Below are positions 31,601-44,679 of a stretch of DNA of 64,000 nucleotides, in pieces. The notes beneath the pieces are model-generated. The model had not been told where the DNA came from and made no database searches. It saw only the letters and a program-made list of their open reading frames with translations. How positions within the stretch are numbered: position 1 is the first letter of the stretch; every line of letters begins with the position of its first letter. The position numbers and the translations under genes were made by a program. This stretch comes from Mesostigma viride (taxonomy: Eukaryota; Streptophyta; Mesostigmatophyceae; Mesostigmatales; Mesostigmataceae), in contig RPFO01001180.1 of the NCBI GenBank assembly GCA_009746045.1, forward strand, positions 110,494-174,493. The letters run 5' to 3'.

Positions 31601-34600
31601 CGTGCGGTTTGAGGCAGGGGAAAACATGCGTGGACGATAGGAATTATAGCACCGGCGGGCTTCAAAGTGCCGGACGGCAGGCGGTACCACCATTCCGTGG
31701 CAGCTTGGCCCAGTTTGCTACCGGCTGGCACACGTTTTCAGTGAATTTTGGGCTCCAGATTTAAATGCAACGTGCGGTTTGAGGCAGGGGAAAACATGCG
31801 TGGACGATAGGAATTATAGCACCGGCGGGCTTCAAAGTGCCGGACGGCAGGCGGTACCACCATTCCGTGGCAGCTTGGCCCAGTTTGCTACCGGCTGGCA
31901 CACGTTTTCAGTGAATTTTGGGCTCCAGATTTAAATGCAACGTGCGGTTTGAGGCAGGGGAAAACATGCGTGGACGATAGGAATTATAGCACCGGCGGGC
32001 TTCAAAGTGCCGGACGGCAGGCGGTACCACCATTCCGTGGCAGCTTGGCCCAGTTTGCTACCGGCTGGCACACGTTTTCAGTGAATTTTGGGCTCCAGAT
32101 TTAAATGCAACGTGCGGTTTGAGGCAGGGGAAAACATGCGTGGACGATAGGAATTATAGCACCGGCGGGCTTCAAAGTGCCGGACGGCAGGCGGTACCAC
32201 CATTCCGTGGCAGCTTGGCCCAGTTTGCTACCGGCTGGCACACGTTTTCAGTGAATTTTGGGCTCCAGATTTAAATGCAACGTGCGGTTTGAGGCAGGGG
32301 AAAACATGCGTGGACGATAGGAATTATAGCACCGGCGGGCTTCAAAGTGCCGGACGGCAGGCGGTACCACCATTCCGTGGCAGCTTGGCCCAGTTTGCTA
32401 CCGGCTGGCACACGTTTTCAGTGAATTTTGGGCTCCAGATTTAAATGCAACGTGCGGTTTGAGGCAGGGGAAAACATGCGTGGACGATAGGAATTATAGC
32501 ACCGGCGGGCTTCAAAGTGCCGGACGGCAGGCGGTACACCATTCCGTGGCAGCTTGGCCCAGTTTGCTACCGGCTGGCACACGTTTTCAGTGAATTTTGG
32601 GCTCCAGATTTAAATGCAACGTGCGGTTTGAGGCAGGGGAAAACATGCGTGGACGATAGGAATTATAGCACCGGCGGGCTTCAAAGTGCCGGACGGCAGG
32701 ACGGTACCACCATTCCGTGGCAGCTTGGCCCAGTTTGCTACCGGCTGGCACACGTTTTCAGTGAATTTTGGGCTCCAGATTTAAATGCAACGTGCGGTTT
32801 GAGGCAGGGGAAAACATGCGTGGACGATAGGAATTATAGCACCGGCGGGCTTCAAAGTGCCGGACGGCAGGCGGTACCACCATTCCGTGGCAGCTTGGCC
32901 CAGTTTGCTACCGGCTGGCACACGTTTTCAGTGAATTTTGGGCTCCAGATTTAAATGCAACGTGCGGTTTGAGGCAGGGGAAAACATGCGTGGACGATAG
33001 GAATTATAGCACCGGCGGGCTTCAAAGTGCCGGACGGCAGGCGGTACCACCATTCCGTGGCAGCTTGGCCCAGTTTGCTACCGGCTGGCACACGTTTTCA
33101 GTGAATTTTGGGCTCCAGATTTAAATGCAACGTGCGGTTTGAGGCAGGGGAAAACATGCGTGGACGATAGGAATTATAGCACCGGCGGGCTTCAAAGTGC
33201 CGGACGGCAGGCGGTACCACCATTCCGTGGCAGCTTGGCCCAGTTTGCTACCGGCTGGCACACGTTTTCAGTGAATTTTGGGCTCCAGATTTAAATGCAA
33301 CGTGCGGTTTGAGGCAGGGGAAAACATGCGTGGACGATAGGAATTATAGCACCGGCGGGCTTCAAAGTGCCGGACGGCAGGCGGTACCACCATTCCGTGG
33401 CAGCTTGGCCCAGTTTGCTACCGGCTGGCACACGTTTTCAGTGAATTTTGGGCTCCAGATTTAAATGCAACGTGCGGTTTGAGGCAGGGGAAAACATGCG
33501 TGGACGATAGGAATTATAGCACCGGCGGGCTTCAAAGTGCCGGACGGCAGGCGGTACCACCATTCCGTGGCAGCTTGGCCCAGTTTGCTACCGGCTGGCA
33601 CACGTTTTCAGTGAATTTTGGGCTCCAGATTTAAATGCAACGTGCGGTTTGAGGCAGGGGAAAACATGCGTGGACGATAGGAATTATAGCACCGGCGGGC
33701 TTCAAAGTGCCGACGGCAGGCGGTACCACCATTCCGTGGCAGCTTGGCCCAGTTTGCTACCGGCTGGCACACGTTTTCAGTGAATTTTGGGCTCCAGATT
33801 TAAATGCAACGTGCGGTTTGAGGCAGGGGAAAACATGCGTGGACGATAGGAATTATAGCACCGGCGGGCTTCAAAGTGCCGGACGGCAGGCGGTACCACC
33901 ATTCCGTGGCAGCTTGGCCCAGTTTGCTACCGGCTGGCACACGTTTTCAGTGAATTTTGGGCTCCAGATTTAAATGCAACGTGCGGTTTGAGGCAGGGGA
34001 AAACATGCGTGGACGATAGGAATTATAGCACCGGCGGGCTTCAAAGTGCCGGACGGCAGGCGCGGTACCACCATTCCGTGGCAGCTTGGCCCAGTTTGCT
34101 ACCGGCTGGCACACGTTTTCAGTGAATTTTGGGCTCCAGATTTAAATGCAACGTGCGGTTTGAGGCAGGGGAAAACATGCGTGGACGATAGGAAATAGCA
34201 CCGGCGGGCTTCAAAGTGCCGGACGGCAGGCGGTACCACCATTCCGTGGCAGCTTGGCCCAGTTTGCTACCGGCTGGCACACGTTTTCAGTGAATTTTGG
34301 GCTCCAGATTTAAATGCAACGTGCGGTTTGAGGCAGGGGAAAACATGCGTGGACGATAGGAATTATAGCACCGGCGGGCTTCAAAGTGCCGGACGGCAGG
34401 CGGTACCACCATTCCGTGGCAGCTTGGCCCAGTTTGCTACCGGCTGGCACACGTTTTCAGTGAATTTTGGCTCCAGATTTAAATGCAACGTGCGGTTTGA
34501 GGCAGGGGAAAACATGCGTGGACGATAGGAATTATAGCACCGGCGGGCTTCAAAGTGCCGGACGGCAGGCGGTACCACCATTCCGTGGCAGCTTGGCCCA

Positions 34601-36838
34601 GTTTGCTACCGGCTGGCACACGTTTTCAGTGAATTTTGGGCTCCAGATTTAAATGCAACGTGCGGTTTGAGGCAGGGGAAAACATGCCGTGGACGATAGG
34701 AATTATAGCACCGGCGGGCTTCAAAGTGCCGGACGGCAGGCAGCGGTACCACCATTCCGTGGCAGCTTGGCCCAGTTTGCTACCGGCTGGCACACGTTTT
34801 CAGTGAATTTTGGGCTCCAGATTTAAATGCAACGTGCGGTTTGAGGCAGGGGAAAACATGCGTGGACGATAGGAATTATAGCACCGGCGGGCTTCAAAGT
34901 GCCGGACGGCAGGCGGTACCACCATTCCGTGGCAGCTTGGCCAGTTTGCTACCGGCTGGCACACGTTTTCAGTGAATTTTGGGCTCCAGATTTAAATGCA
35001 ACGTGCGGTTTGAGGCAGGGGAAAAACATGCGTGGACGATAGGAATTTATAGCACCGGCGGGCTTCAAAGTGCCGGACGGCAGGCGGTACCACCATTCCG
35101 TGGCAGCTTGGCCCAGTTTGCTACCGGCTGGCACACGTTTTCAGTGAATTTTGGGCTCCAGATTTAAATGCAACGTGCGGTTTGAGGCAGGGGAAAACAT
35201 TGCGTGGACGAGATAGGAATTATAGCACGGCGGGGCTTCAAAGTGCCGGACGGCAGGCGGTACCACCATTCCGTGGCAGCTTGGCCCAGTTTGCTACCGG
35301 CTGGCACACTTTTCAGTGAATTTTGGGCTCCAGATTTAAATGCAAACGTGCGGTTTGAGGCAGGGGAAAACATGCGTGGACGATAGGAATTATAGCACCG
35401 GCGGGCTTCAAAGTGCCGGACGGCAGGCGGTACCGCCACTCCGTGGCAGCTTGGCCCAGTTTGCTACCGGCTGGCACACGTTTTCAGTGAATTTTGGGCT
35501 CCAGATTTAAATGCAACGTGCGGTTTGAGGCAGGGGAAAACATGCGTGGACGATAGGAATTATAGCACCGGCGGGCTTCAAAGTGCCGGACGGCAGGCGG
35601 TACCGCCACTCCGTGGCAGCTTGGCCCAGTTTGCTACCGGCTGGCACACGTTTTCAGTGAATTTTGGGCTCCAGATTTAAATGCAACGTGCGGTTTGAGG
35701 CAGGGGAAAACATGCGTGGACGATAGGAATTATAGCACCGGCGGGCTTCAAAGTGCCGGACGGCAGGCGGTACCGCCACTCCGTGGCAGCTTGGCCCAGT
35801 TTGCTACCGGCTGGCACACGTTTTCAGTGAATTTTGGGCTCCAGATTTAAATGCAACGTGCGGTTTGAGGCAGGGGAAAACATGCGTGGACGATAGGAAT
35901 TATAGCACCGGCGGGCTTCAAAGTGCCGGACGGCAGGCGGTACCGCCACTCCGTGGCAGCTTGGCCCAGTTTGCTACCGGCTGGCACACGTTTTCAGTGA
36001 ATTTTGGGCTCCAGATTTAAATGCAACGTGCGGTTTGAGGCAGGGGAAAACATGCGTGGACGATAGGAATTATAGCACCGGCGGGCTTCAAAGTGCCGGA
36101 CGGCAGGCGGTACCGCCACTCCGTGGCAGCTTGGCCCAGTTTGCTACCGGCTGGCACACGTTTTCAGTGAATTTTGGGCTCCAGATTTAAATGCAACGTG
36201 CGGTTTGAGGCAGGGGAAAACATGCGTGGACGATAGGAATTATAGCACCGGCGGGCTTCAAAGTGCCGGACGGCAGGCGGTACCGCCACTCCGTGGCAGC
36301 TTGGCCCAGTTTGCTACCGGCTGGCACACGTTTTCAGTGAATTTTGGGCTCCAGATTTAAATGCAACGTGCGGTTTGAGGCAGGGAAAACATGCGTGGAC
36401 GATAGGAATTATAGCACCGGCGGGCTTCAAAGTGCCGGACGGCAGGCGGTACCGCCACTCCGTGGCAGCTTGGCCCAGTTTGCTACCGGCTGGCACACGT
36501 TTTCAGTGAATTTTGGGCTCCAGATTTAAATGCAACGTGCGGTTTGAGGCAGGGGAAAACATGCGTGGACGATAGGAATTATAGCACCGGCGGGCTTCAA
36601 AGTGCCGGACGGCAGGCGGTACCGCCACTCCGTGGCAGCTTGGCCCAGTTTGCTACCGGCTGGCACACGTTTTCAGTGAATTTTGGGCTCCAGATTTAAA
36701 TGCAACGTGCGGTTTGAGGCAGGGGAAAACATGCGTGGACGATAGGAATTATAGCACCGGCGGGCTTCAAAGTGCCGGACGGCAGGCGGTACCGCCACTC
36801 CGTGGCAGCTTGGCCCAGTTTGCTACCGGCTGGCACAC
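22662..36838 (+). repeat. 170-bp satellite array, left block (about 83 monomers)
   Basis: The monomer is 170 bp, measured between successive GTACCACCATTCCG words (22841, 23011, 23181). Every unit carries a GGTACC site and TTTAAAT. Most monomers from 22831 to about 32500 are identical over the full length, with rare 1-2 bp changes near 27312 and 29871. Between about 33700 and 35400 single-base indels are frequent. From about 35430 the variant GTACCGCCACTCCG takes over. Because 170 is not a multiple of three, the ORFs found in it are chance. The length is close to one nucleosome repeat, as in many centromeric satellites. Confidence 0.98.
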
Positions 36839-36894
36839 CACTATACTTTTCGTCCGAGGGTAGTAAAAAGGATCCGAGGCGTAAATTACGAGGT
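36839..36894. repeat. left terminal inverted repeat, 56 bp
   Basis: It starts CACTATACTTTTCGTCC and ends ATTACGAGGT, and is exactly reverse-complementary to 47793-47848. The match stops at the next base. Confidence 0.95.
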
Positions 36895-36984
36895 GGTAAT
36901 TTACGGCACAGACTACTCTTACCGTTTGTATAAGAGTTCGGATCTTTCTCGTAAGCTACGAGTTAGATCCGAGGTAAGATCCGA

Positions 36985-37150
36985 CGTCGTAATTTACGAG
37001 GTAGTAATTTACGAGGTAGTAATTTACGAGGTAGTAATTTACGAGGTAGTAATGTACGAGGTAGTAATGTACGAGGTAGTAATTTACGAGGTAGTAAGGT
37101 ACGAGGTAGTAATTTGCGAGGTAGTAATTTACGAGTTGGTAATTTACGAT
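36985..37150 (+). repeat. 15-bp subterminal tandem repeat
   Basis: About eleven units of GTAGTAATTTACGAG with minor changes (TTTACG, TGTACG, GGTACG, TTTGCG). Clustered subterminal repeats are where CACTA transposases usually bind. Confidence 0.9.
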
Positions 37151-38329
37151 CCCGGTACTCGGTCCCGTAGGTTACGACGTCGTATGCTTCTCGCGTACAC
37201 TACCGGTACTACAATCATGTCGCTATGTCGTTCTGAATTGCAGTACGCATGTCACTTATCAGAATTTCACTTTGATTTCACTTATCATTTCGGTCAACCT
37301 AACCCCTAACACCCATTTACCCGGGGGAAAAAAATGAATGGCATTTGCAGCAAGGCTCATGCAAGACGAGTTCCTATTTCATAAAAAATTTCATTATTAA
37401 ATGCAGGATTACATGTCATGCACAAAAATCCAACGCCTTCACAGAAAATAGCATATCAAGTCTTCTGACGACAATATCAAGTCAATATCAAATTCGTGGC
37501 TTCTCTTCGTGGCTTGAAATACTGTTTCCATGCGGTGCTTAGGACAGCTCCGGGGATGTCGGCACCGCACAGAAGCTCCATCCGGGAGCAAGTGCGCCGG
37601 GGGAAGATGTTGTACATCCAGAGCTCGATATGTGCGGGAAGCCGTCGTGTTGGAAACCGAGGTGTCTGCACATAATTCCGCGCGCAGGCAGCTTGTGCCT
37701 TTACGGGGGAAGACCTGCGACACAAAAACCGTGTCCGGACAATGCAATACGGAGAAATGGCAACGGCAGATGGAGTCGGCTAAGGCCGCTTGTAAGGAAA
37801 GTGATTTTTAATGCACGAATAAATGTATAATGCATGCTACATCGCCATCGCTTGGGCGGTGAAAAGACAAGGACCAACCACATGCCCCCACCTACCCTTC
37901 GTGCATCCCGCCCTTGACGAGGCACAACCATGTGCCCCCACCTACCCTTTGTGCGTCCCTCCCTTGACAAGAAACAAGCACGTGCACCTATCTAACCTTT
38001 GTGCATCCCTTCCTTGGCAAGGAACAAGCACACCCACCCACCTACTCCACATGCATCCCTCCCTTGACAAGGAACAAGCACGATCACCCAGCTACCCACT
38101 AGCACGGCAGCAAGGCAGACCTTACAATGGCAAGTGATGTTTATCGGTAGAAACTGTTAGACAACTAGCAAACGAGCCAGCCGGTGAAGAGCAAGGCACA
38201 CATGCAAGGAATTTGTCGTTGCCTATGTCTACGCTTGTGTTTGTCACTGCAGTTGAAATCTGCATTTGCATCAGCAGGCCCGATCGAACCCCATGTCGCC
38301 ACCCGCATTTCCACTTATACTTCACGGCC
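37151..38329. other. CACTA interior, no gene recognised
   Basis: Short ORFs on both strands show no family features. At about 37865-38100 there is a loosely repeated stretch built on CAAGGAACAAGCAC and CACCTACCC (about five diverged units). Confidence 0.5.
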
Positions 38330-38735
38330 CCTTATTCTTCTCTTGTGCCTGCCTTTGCCCTAACTGTTACCCTAGCATCTGCCCTTGCCCCTATCCTTTG
38401 ATCCCCAGTGTTTGCCGTTGCCCTCATCCTTTCCCTAGTGCCTGCCCTTGTCTTCATCTTTTCCCTTGTGCCTGCCCTTGCCCTTGTCCGTTCCCTCGTG
38501 CTTGACTTGTCCTAATCTCTTTCCCTTGCGCCTGCCCTTGCCCTTATCCGCTTCCCTTGTGCCTGCCCCTGCCCTTGCCCTTGTCATTTCCCTTGAGCCT
38601 GCCCTTTTGGCAAGCACAAGTGCCTTTGTCCTTTCCTTGGCCTTGTGCTTGCTCTTCCAGTTTCCCTTTCCTTTGCTCGTGCGGTTGCCTTTGCTCTTAC
38701 CCGGGTGCTTGCCCTTGCCGTTTGCAAGCTGCATT
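38330..38735 (+). repeat. pyrimidine-rich low-complexity repeat (TGCCCTTGCCCTTGTCC type)
   Basis: Irregular hexamer-like units of CCCTTG and CCTTGC, interrupted by TTTCCCTTGTGCCTGC. The apparent Lys/Gly-rich or Leu/Pro-rich ORFs on both strands follow from the repeat. Confidence 0.8.
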
Positions 38736-39457
38736 ATTGTCTTAGCAAGCTAGCAAGTGCAAACTGGCACTGAGCCAGAAATGCAAGCAAAGCAGCCAGT
38801 GTAAATAAGGATGGACGGGAACAGTAGAAAGCTAGGGGTGGCAACGGTGCTAGAGCTCATGGCAACAAGGTGGTCCCATTCTTGCTGCATTGGGTGCGTT
38901 GCGTGGGTGGGATATTGCGAGAGGGGGACATTCTTGCCTTGGTTGTGTTTTCACATGCACCCGGTGCTTGAATTTATGCGTGCAAGGGTGGCTGGTATCC
39001 CAACCAACAGCCTAAGAGGAAAAAGAGTGCTTAGAAAGCAAGAATGACTTAATGTTGGTAATAGCAGTGGCGGCGGCAGCAAAAACTGTTGTTATAGATG
39101 CAAGCTACAACACTGCGGATGGTTTCTCACACTAATGTGGATAATGATAATGCATGCCACTTAACGGGACCATATAAACCACAACAAGAATAAATCGTGA
39201 GAGCAAAAGAAAGGGGAGTACAAAATGGCCGGCTTACCTAGCTACAGCAAAAAAATTACATGAAAAACAAGATAACTCACCTTTGTCGCAGCAGTGACCA
39301 TATCAGACAGCTCACAAAAACTTGTTGATCCTTGAAACTTCCTGCTTGAAGGCAGCCACCAACGGTCTGGAGTTTTCACCCCAGTCCTTCTCAACAGCCA
39401 AGGAAAAGGGAAAGAGAGAGGAGGGGTGCGGGAGGGACAAGAGAGCGGGGGGTGGGA

Positions 39458-39642
<185 letters not shown>

Positions 39643-40659
39643 GAGAAGTGCGGGTGGGGGTGGGAGAGGTGGGATGGAAGATTCACTACGTTAGCAGGCG
39701 ACTAAACTGCTACAATGACACAAAACCACGGAGCTAGGCCCTTCACTCCATCAGATCAGAGTGAAAACCCATGTTGAAACTGGGACAAATGCCATTAGAA
39801 TGTTACTATGACCGTGGCTAGTAAACGTGAATTGACACCCAGGTTGTGACTTCAACGATTGGAGGCAACCTTGCCAAGTCTCCCAAATGCAGTCGGCTAG
39901 ACAAGCTTCACAAAAAACGCAGCAAACATGTTAACGTTGCTAATATTCCAACGACGCGCATCCGCAGTCCGGCTGCCAATGAAGTCTTCTTGGTCGCCAG
40001 CTGTGCACAGAGGAGTAACCGCTAGAGACGCCAATTTGCGAACAACTCATTACAATTACAAAGCGCAGGAAGCAGATGGCTATGCATCAACAATTACTTC
40101 CGCTCGCCCTCGTATTTAGCCAGGTCTATCTGCCCAAACTGGGTAAATGTTTTGCGATCGGTGAAATTGGCACTCTAGTGACTTACTTTCCCAGAAAGTG
40201 TCCATTCACACGACAACCGACTCACGCTCACACGTCGTGAGGAGTTGCCGATAGGATAAAGAAGCCGAACGATGAATTGCTGTACATAAATGCCACGCTA
40301 ACGGCGTCGTGAACTGACTTCTTGCAATCACGATTAAAGTGCCCGGCCCAACAACAAATTGGCGACACACGACCCCGCAACTGGAAAAGAATTCTGGCCA
40401 CATTGATATACATCGGTTTGATAAAGTAAAACCTCGCATTCGGTTCTGGCTAGCCTCAAACGCATGCGCCTTGAAACCTTTATCCTCCTGACGGCCACAG
40501 TTTCTCGGTTCTCTTGTTCCGTTGGTCGTGCCGCTACCGTGCCAGCCGCTCCAGTCCCTAAAATTCAAATTCGTGTTGTTCGAGAAAACGTTGTCGGGTC
40601 GGCGACGGCACGATGCCGGGCCGGGCTGCATGGGCCATGGAGGGTGGTGGTACACAAAT

Positions 40660-41240
40660 ACCGTACAGGTGGTACACAACTGCAGCCAGGACAACAGCCG
40701 GGCGCTGCGTACCTGCCGTGGGAAGGAGGGGGGTGGTACACAAATACCGTACAAGTGATACACAATTGCAGCCAGGACAACAGCGGGTCGCTGCGTACCT
40801 GCCGTGGGAAGGAGGACAAGTGATACACAAATACCGTACAAGTGATACACAAATACCGTACAAGTGATACACAATTGCAGCCAGGACAACAGCGGGTCGC
40901 TGCGTACCTGCCGTGGGAAGGAGGACAAGTGATACACAAATACCGTACAAGTAATACACAATTGCAGCCAGGACAACAGCGGGTCGCTGCGTACCTGCCG
41001 TGGGAAGGAGGACAAGTGATACACAAATACCGTACAAGTGATACACAAATACCGTACAAGTGATACACAATTGCAGCCAGGACAACAGCGGGTCGCTGCG
41101 TACCTGCCGCGGGAAGGAGGACAAGTGATACACAAATACCGTACAAGTGATACACAAATACCGTACAAGTGATACACAATTGCAGCCAGGACAACAGCGG
41201 GTCGCTGCGTACCTGCCGCGGGAAGGAGGGGGGTGGTACA
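40660..41240 (+). repeat. tandem repeat of 87/109 bp with a nested 22-bp unit
   Basis: The word GCAGCCAGGACAACAG occurs at 40682, 40768, 40877, 40964, 41073 and 41182, so spacing alternates between about 87 and 109. The difference is one extra 22-bp unit (GTGATACACAAATACCGTAC plus two bases). Minus-strand ORFs across it are repetitive and not convincing. Confidence 0.9.
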
Positions 41241-41254
41241 CAAATATCCGACCT

Positions 41255-41795
41255 ATATATTAGCAATAGCCGCCGCCTATCAAACAGGTCCTATTCATCA
41301 CGAGCGTCAACGCCCCGTCATCGCCCCGTCATCGCCCGGCCGAGGGCCTTAACCTGTTAACTCTTTATTCGGAGTGATAGTCAACGACCTATATACTACG
41401 GACTACCAATAGCTACCGCATATAAAACATGGGCTTTTCATCACGCCCGTCGAGGGCGATGACGGTGACGCTCGTCACCGTCATCGCCCTCGACGGGCCA
41501 ACATCTAAACTCTTCTCTTAATCAACAAAGTATATTACCAATAGCCGCTGCCTATCAAACAGGTTCTATTAATCACGCGCGTGAACGCCCCGTCATCGCC
41601 CCGTCATCGCCCCGTCAGCGCCCCGTCATCGCCCTGCCGAGGGCCAACCTCTTAACTCTTTATTCGGAGTAATAAAAAACGGCCTATATTGTGAATAGCT
41701 GCCGCCTATCAACCAGGTACTTTTCATCACGCCCGTCGAGAGCGATGACGGTGACGGCCGTCACCGTCATCGCCCTGCCGGCATTGCCATACAAG
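41255..41795. repeat. four diverged about 145-bp units with palindromes
   Basis: Each unit begins with AATAGC followed by CCGCCTATCAAACAGG or a variant and ATCACG, near 41264, 41408, 41531 and 41692. The GC-rich part is either a run of CGCCCCGTCATCGC or a large palindrome: 25-bp arms at 41445-41469 and 41474-41498 with a 4-base loop, and a 32-bp spacer-less palindrome at 41742-41773. Confidence 0.85.
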
Positions 41796-42954
41796 AAGAA
41801 GCTCTCGATCCCAGGTATAGACTACCTCGGGTATCATCATCGTAATTGCTAGCATCGAGATCATTCATACCTACCGACGATGGCCAGCTGCAAAAGAAAA
41901 ATGTCGACCAACAGACAGGACCTATCGCCGGGAACCCTCAAGGCAATAAGGGCGAGACAGGCTTTCACCGTTAAGTAAAGTTGTCCACATCGTGCTAAGG
42001 AATTTGTGCTAATCTATGAGTACCTATATGGACACTTTGTCGCATTTTTTACATGGCAAATAAGCGATGTATGTGTCATGTAGGCTGCCATTGGTGCATG
42101 CATGCATGGGCCAGCAATGATGGTCAGAGGTACATTGTGCCTATGAGATAACCATCGATTTGTTGATCAGCAAGTGATTCATTACGTGAGACAACAATAT
42201 GTTTGGGGGCTAAGCTTCTTACATTCCAAGTCACATGGCCCGCCATAATTGTTTTCTTATGTGTTTAAGGTTAGGGCTCTGTTCATGACTGAACGTCATG
42301 AACGCGCTCTATTCATGACATTGATTAATTGATTTTAATTAGTCTCATGTCCATGTTGGGGGACCGGGATCTCTGAATTCCCCAAAGAAGATATAGTGGA
42401 AGTCACCCCAAGACGTCAATATCCGTCAAGACGTCAATAACAACATGTATGTCCACAGCTCAGCTAGTAGTCTAAAATATGGGCCTCGAGCTAATCTTGC
42501 ACGCAAGCAATGCCTATCATCAAGGATTAATTAATGCCTATCAACAAGGAGACAATCATGCTTGTTAAATTTCCTAGGACCCACAACTGGGGGGTCGTAG
42601 TCTTTGACAATGTCCGCCTGGGCAACGCTACTAATCCTACACATCCGAGGTCCCATGTCTGAATAAGAGGGGTTGAGCGGATGACGCCAACAGTGTCTGT
42701 GCTCTGCATGTCAGCTAAAATCATATATCGCGGAGACAAACATATGGCGGTATGTCCAATGCTGGCCACTGCGTCGCCTAACAGGTTCTTACATGGTCGG
42801 CAAGGGCCTGACCATGTAAGAAGATATCTCCCTGGCTGGCCAGTCCACAAGGAACCAGCACAGACCTCATCTGAATCAACCTCATTAATTAACTAACTAC
42901 TTAATTCATTTATTAAACTCATGCCCCCATTAGGGAGTCAAGGAGCATTAGCTA
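41796..42954. other. CACTA interior, no gene recognised
   Basis: AT-richer sequence with short ORFs only. A fragment at about 42905-42955 (CATGCCCCCATTAGGGAGTC after ATTTATTAAACT) resembles the LINE-type 3' ends in the window. Confidence 0.5.
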
Positions 42955-43258
42955 ACCCCGATTAATTAATTAATTAATTAATTAAACACGTGCTCCTGTT
43001 GGGGAGTCACGGAGCACCGAAGTGCTTTTAATCCCTGTGTGTGCACAACAGGAGAAAGGGCAGAGACCCCCAGTCTCCTTCATGCCTAAGGCATGCCACA
43101 GCTGCATTCGGGAACGCTAGCTAAACGGACACGCCAACGATCCGGCAATCTGTGGGTGCAATAAGACCCATGTGAGCATGGCATAACACTAGGAGCGTGG
43201 GCAAGTAATCTCATCATAGCCAGGACGTAGCATGGCTGTACTAGGACTATACCCCGAT
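42955..43258 (-). mobile_element. LINE-type 3' fragment, second copy, shortened
   Basis: It starts with six TTAA-type units and CACGTGCTCCTGTTGGGGAG and is colinear with 22056 onward up to CTGTACTAGGACTA, where it stops shortly before an (ATGG)n array. On the minus strand this is a 3' end with variable 5' truncation. Confidence 0.6.
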
Positions 43259-43260
43259 CA

Positions 43261-44010
43261 ATGGATGGATGGATGGATGGATGGATGGATGGATGGATGG
43301 ATGGATGGATGGATGGATGGATGGATGGATGGATGGATGGATGGATGGATGGATGGATGGATGGATGGATGGATGGATGGATGGATGGATGGATGGATGG
43401 ATGGATGGATGGATGGATGGATGGATGGATGGATGGATGGATGGATGGATGGATGGATGGATGGATGGATGGATGGATGGATGGATGGATGGATGGATGG
43501 ATGGATGGATGGATGGATGGATGGATGGATGGATGGATGGATGGATGGATGGATGGATGGATGGATGGATGGATGGATGGATGGATGGATGGATGGATGG
43601 ATGGATGGATGGATGGATGGATGGATGGATGGATGGATGGATGGATGGATGGATGGATGGATGGATGGATGGATGGATGGATGGATGGATGGATGGATGG
43701 ATGGATGGATGGATGGATGGATGGATGGATGGATGGATGGATGGATGGATGGATGGATGGATGGATGGATGGATGGATGGATGGATGGATGGATGGATGG
43801 ATGGATGGATGGATGGATGGATGGATGGATGGATGGATGGATGGATGGATGGATGGATGGATGGATGGATGGATGGATGGATGGATGGATGGATGGATGG
43901 ATGGATGGATGGATGGATGGATGGATGGATGGATGGATGGATGGATGGATGGATGGATGGATGGATGGATGGATGGATGGATGGATGGATGGATGGATGG
44001 ATGGATGGAT
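43261..44010 (+). repeat. (ATGG)n microsatellite, 750 bp
   Basis: Perfect tetranucleotide array, interrupted on its right by a LINE-type fragment (44011-44404), after which the same repeat resumes. Confidence 0.98.
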
Positions 44011-44404
44011 TAATTAATTAAACTCGTGCTCCCGTTGGGGAGTCACGGAGCACCGAAGTGCTTTTAATCCCTGTGTGTGCACTACAGGAGAAAGGGCAGA
44101 GACCCCCAGTCTCCTTCATGCCAAAGGCATGCCACAGCTGCAATCGGGCGCGGCTAGCTAAAAGGACAGGCTAACGATCCGGCAAACTGTGGGTGCAATA
44201 AGACCCATGTGAGCATATCATAGCAAGGAGCGTGGGCAGGTAATCTGAACATAGCCAGGGCGTGGCATGGCTGTACTAGGACTAGGCTAAGGCTATGGCT
44301 GGTTGTGTACCGTGCGTTGGCGGCACGTGACTAGGTGTGTTGGCACAGCTAGGCAACATTCTAGGCATGGCTGCCTTAGCGGCAGTGACGCCAATGGTTA
44401 CAAG
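44011..44404 (-). mobile_element. LINE-type 3' fragment, third copy, inserted in (ATGG)n
   Basis: TTAATTAATTAAACTCGTGC follows GGATGGAT directly, and the far end (GGTTACAAG) runs back into ATGGATGG. The repeat on both sides is the same sequence and strand, so this looks like an insertion into a preexisting (ATGG)n tract. Confidence 0.65.
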
Positions 44405-44679
44405 ATGGATGGATGGATGGATGGATGGATGGATGGATGGATGGATGGATGGATGGATGGATGGATGGATGGATGGATGGATGGATGGATGGATGGATGG
44501 ATGGATGGATGGATGGATGGATGGATGGATGGATGGATGGATGGATGGATGGATGGATGGATGGATGGATGGATGGATGGATGGATGGATGGATGGATGG
44601 ATGGATGGATGGATGGATGGATGGATGGATGGATGGATGGATGGATGGATGGATGGATGGATGGATGGATGGATGGATG
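44405..44679 (+). repeat. (ATGG)n microsatellite, 275 bp
   Basis: Perfect tetranucleotide array whose right flank (TCAGGCTTGTCTTACATGAT) equals that of the array at 6368-7210 in CACTA copy 1. Confidence 0.98.

Noticed and set aside
40206..41266. Minus-strand ORFs of 227-345 residues over the 87/109-bp repeat
   Set aside because: They follow the repeat, differ between frames only by phase, and have no recognisable domain.
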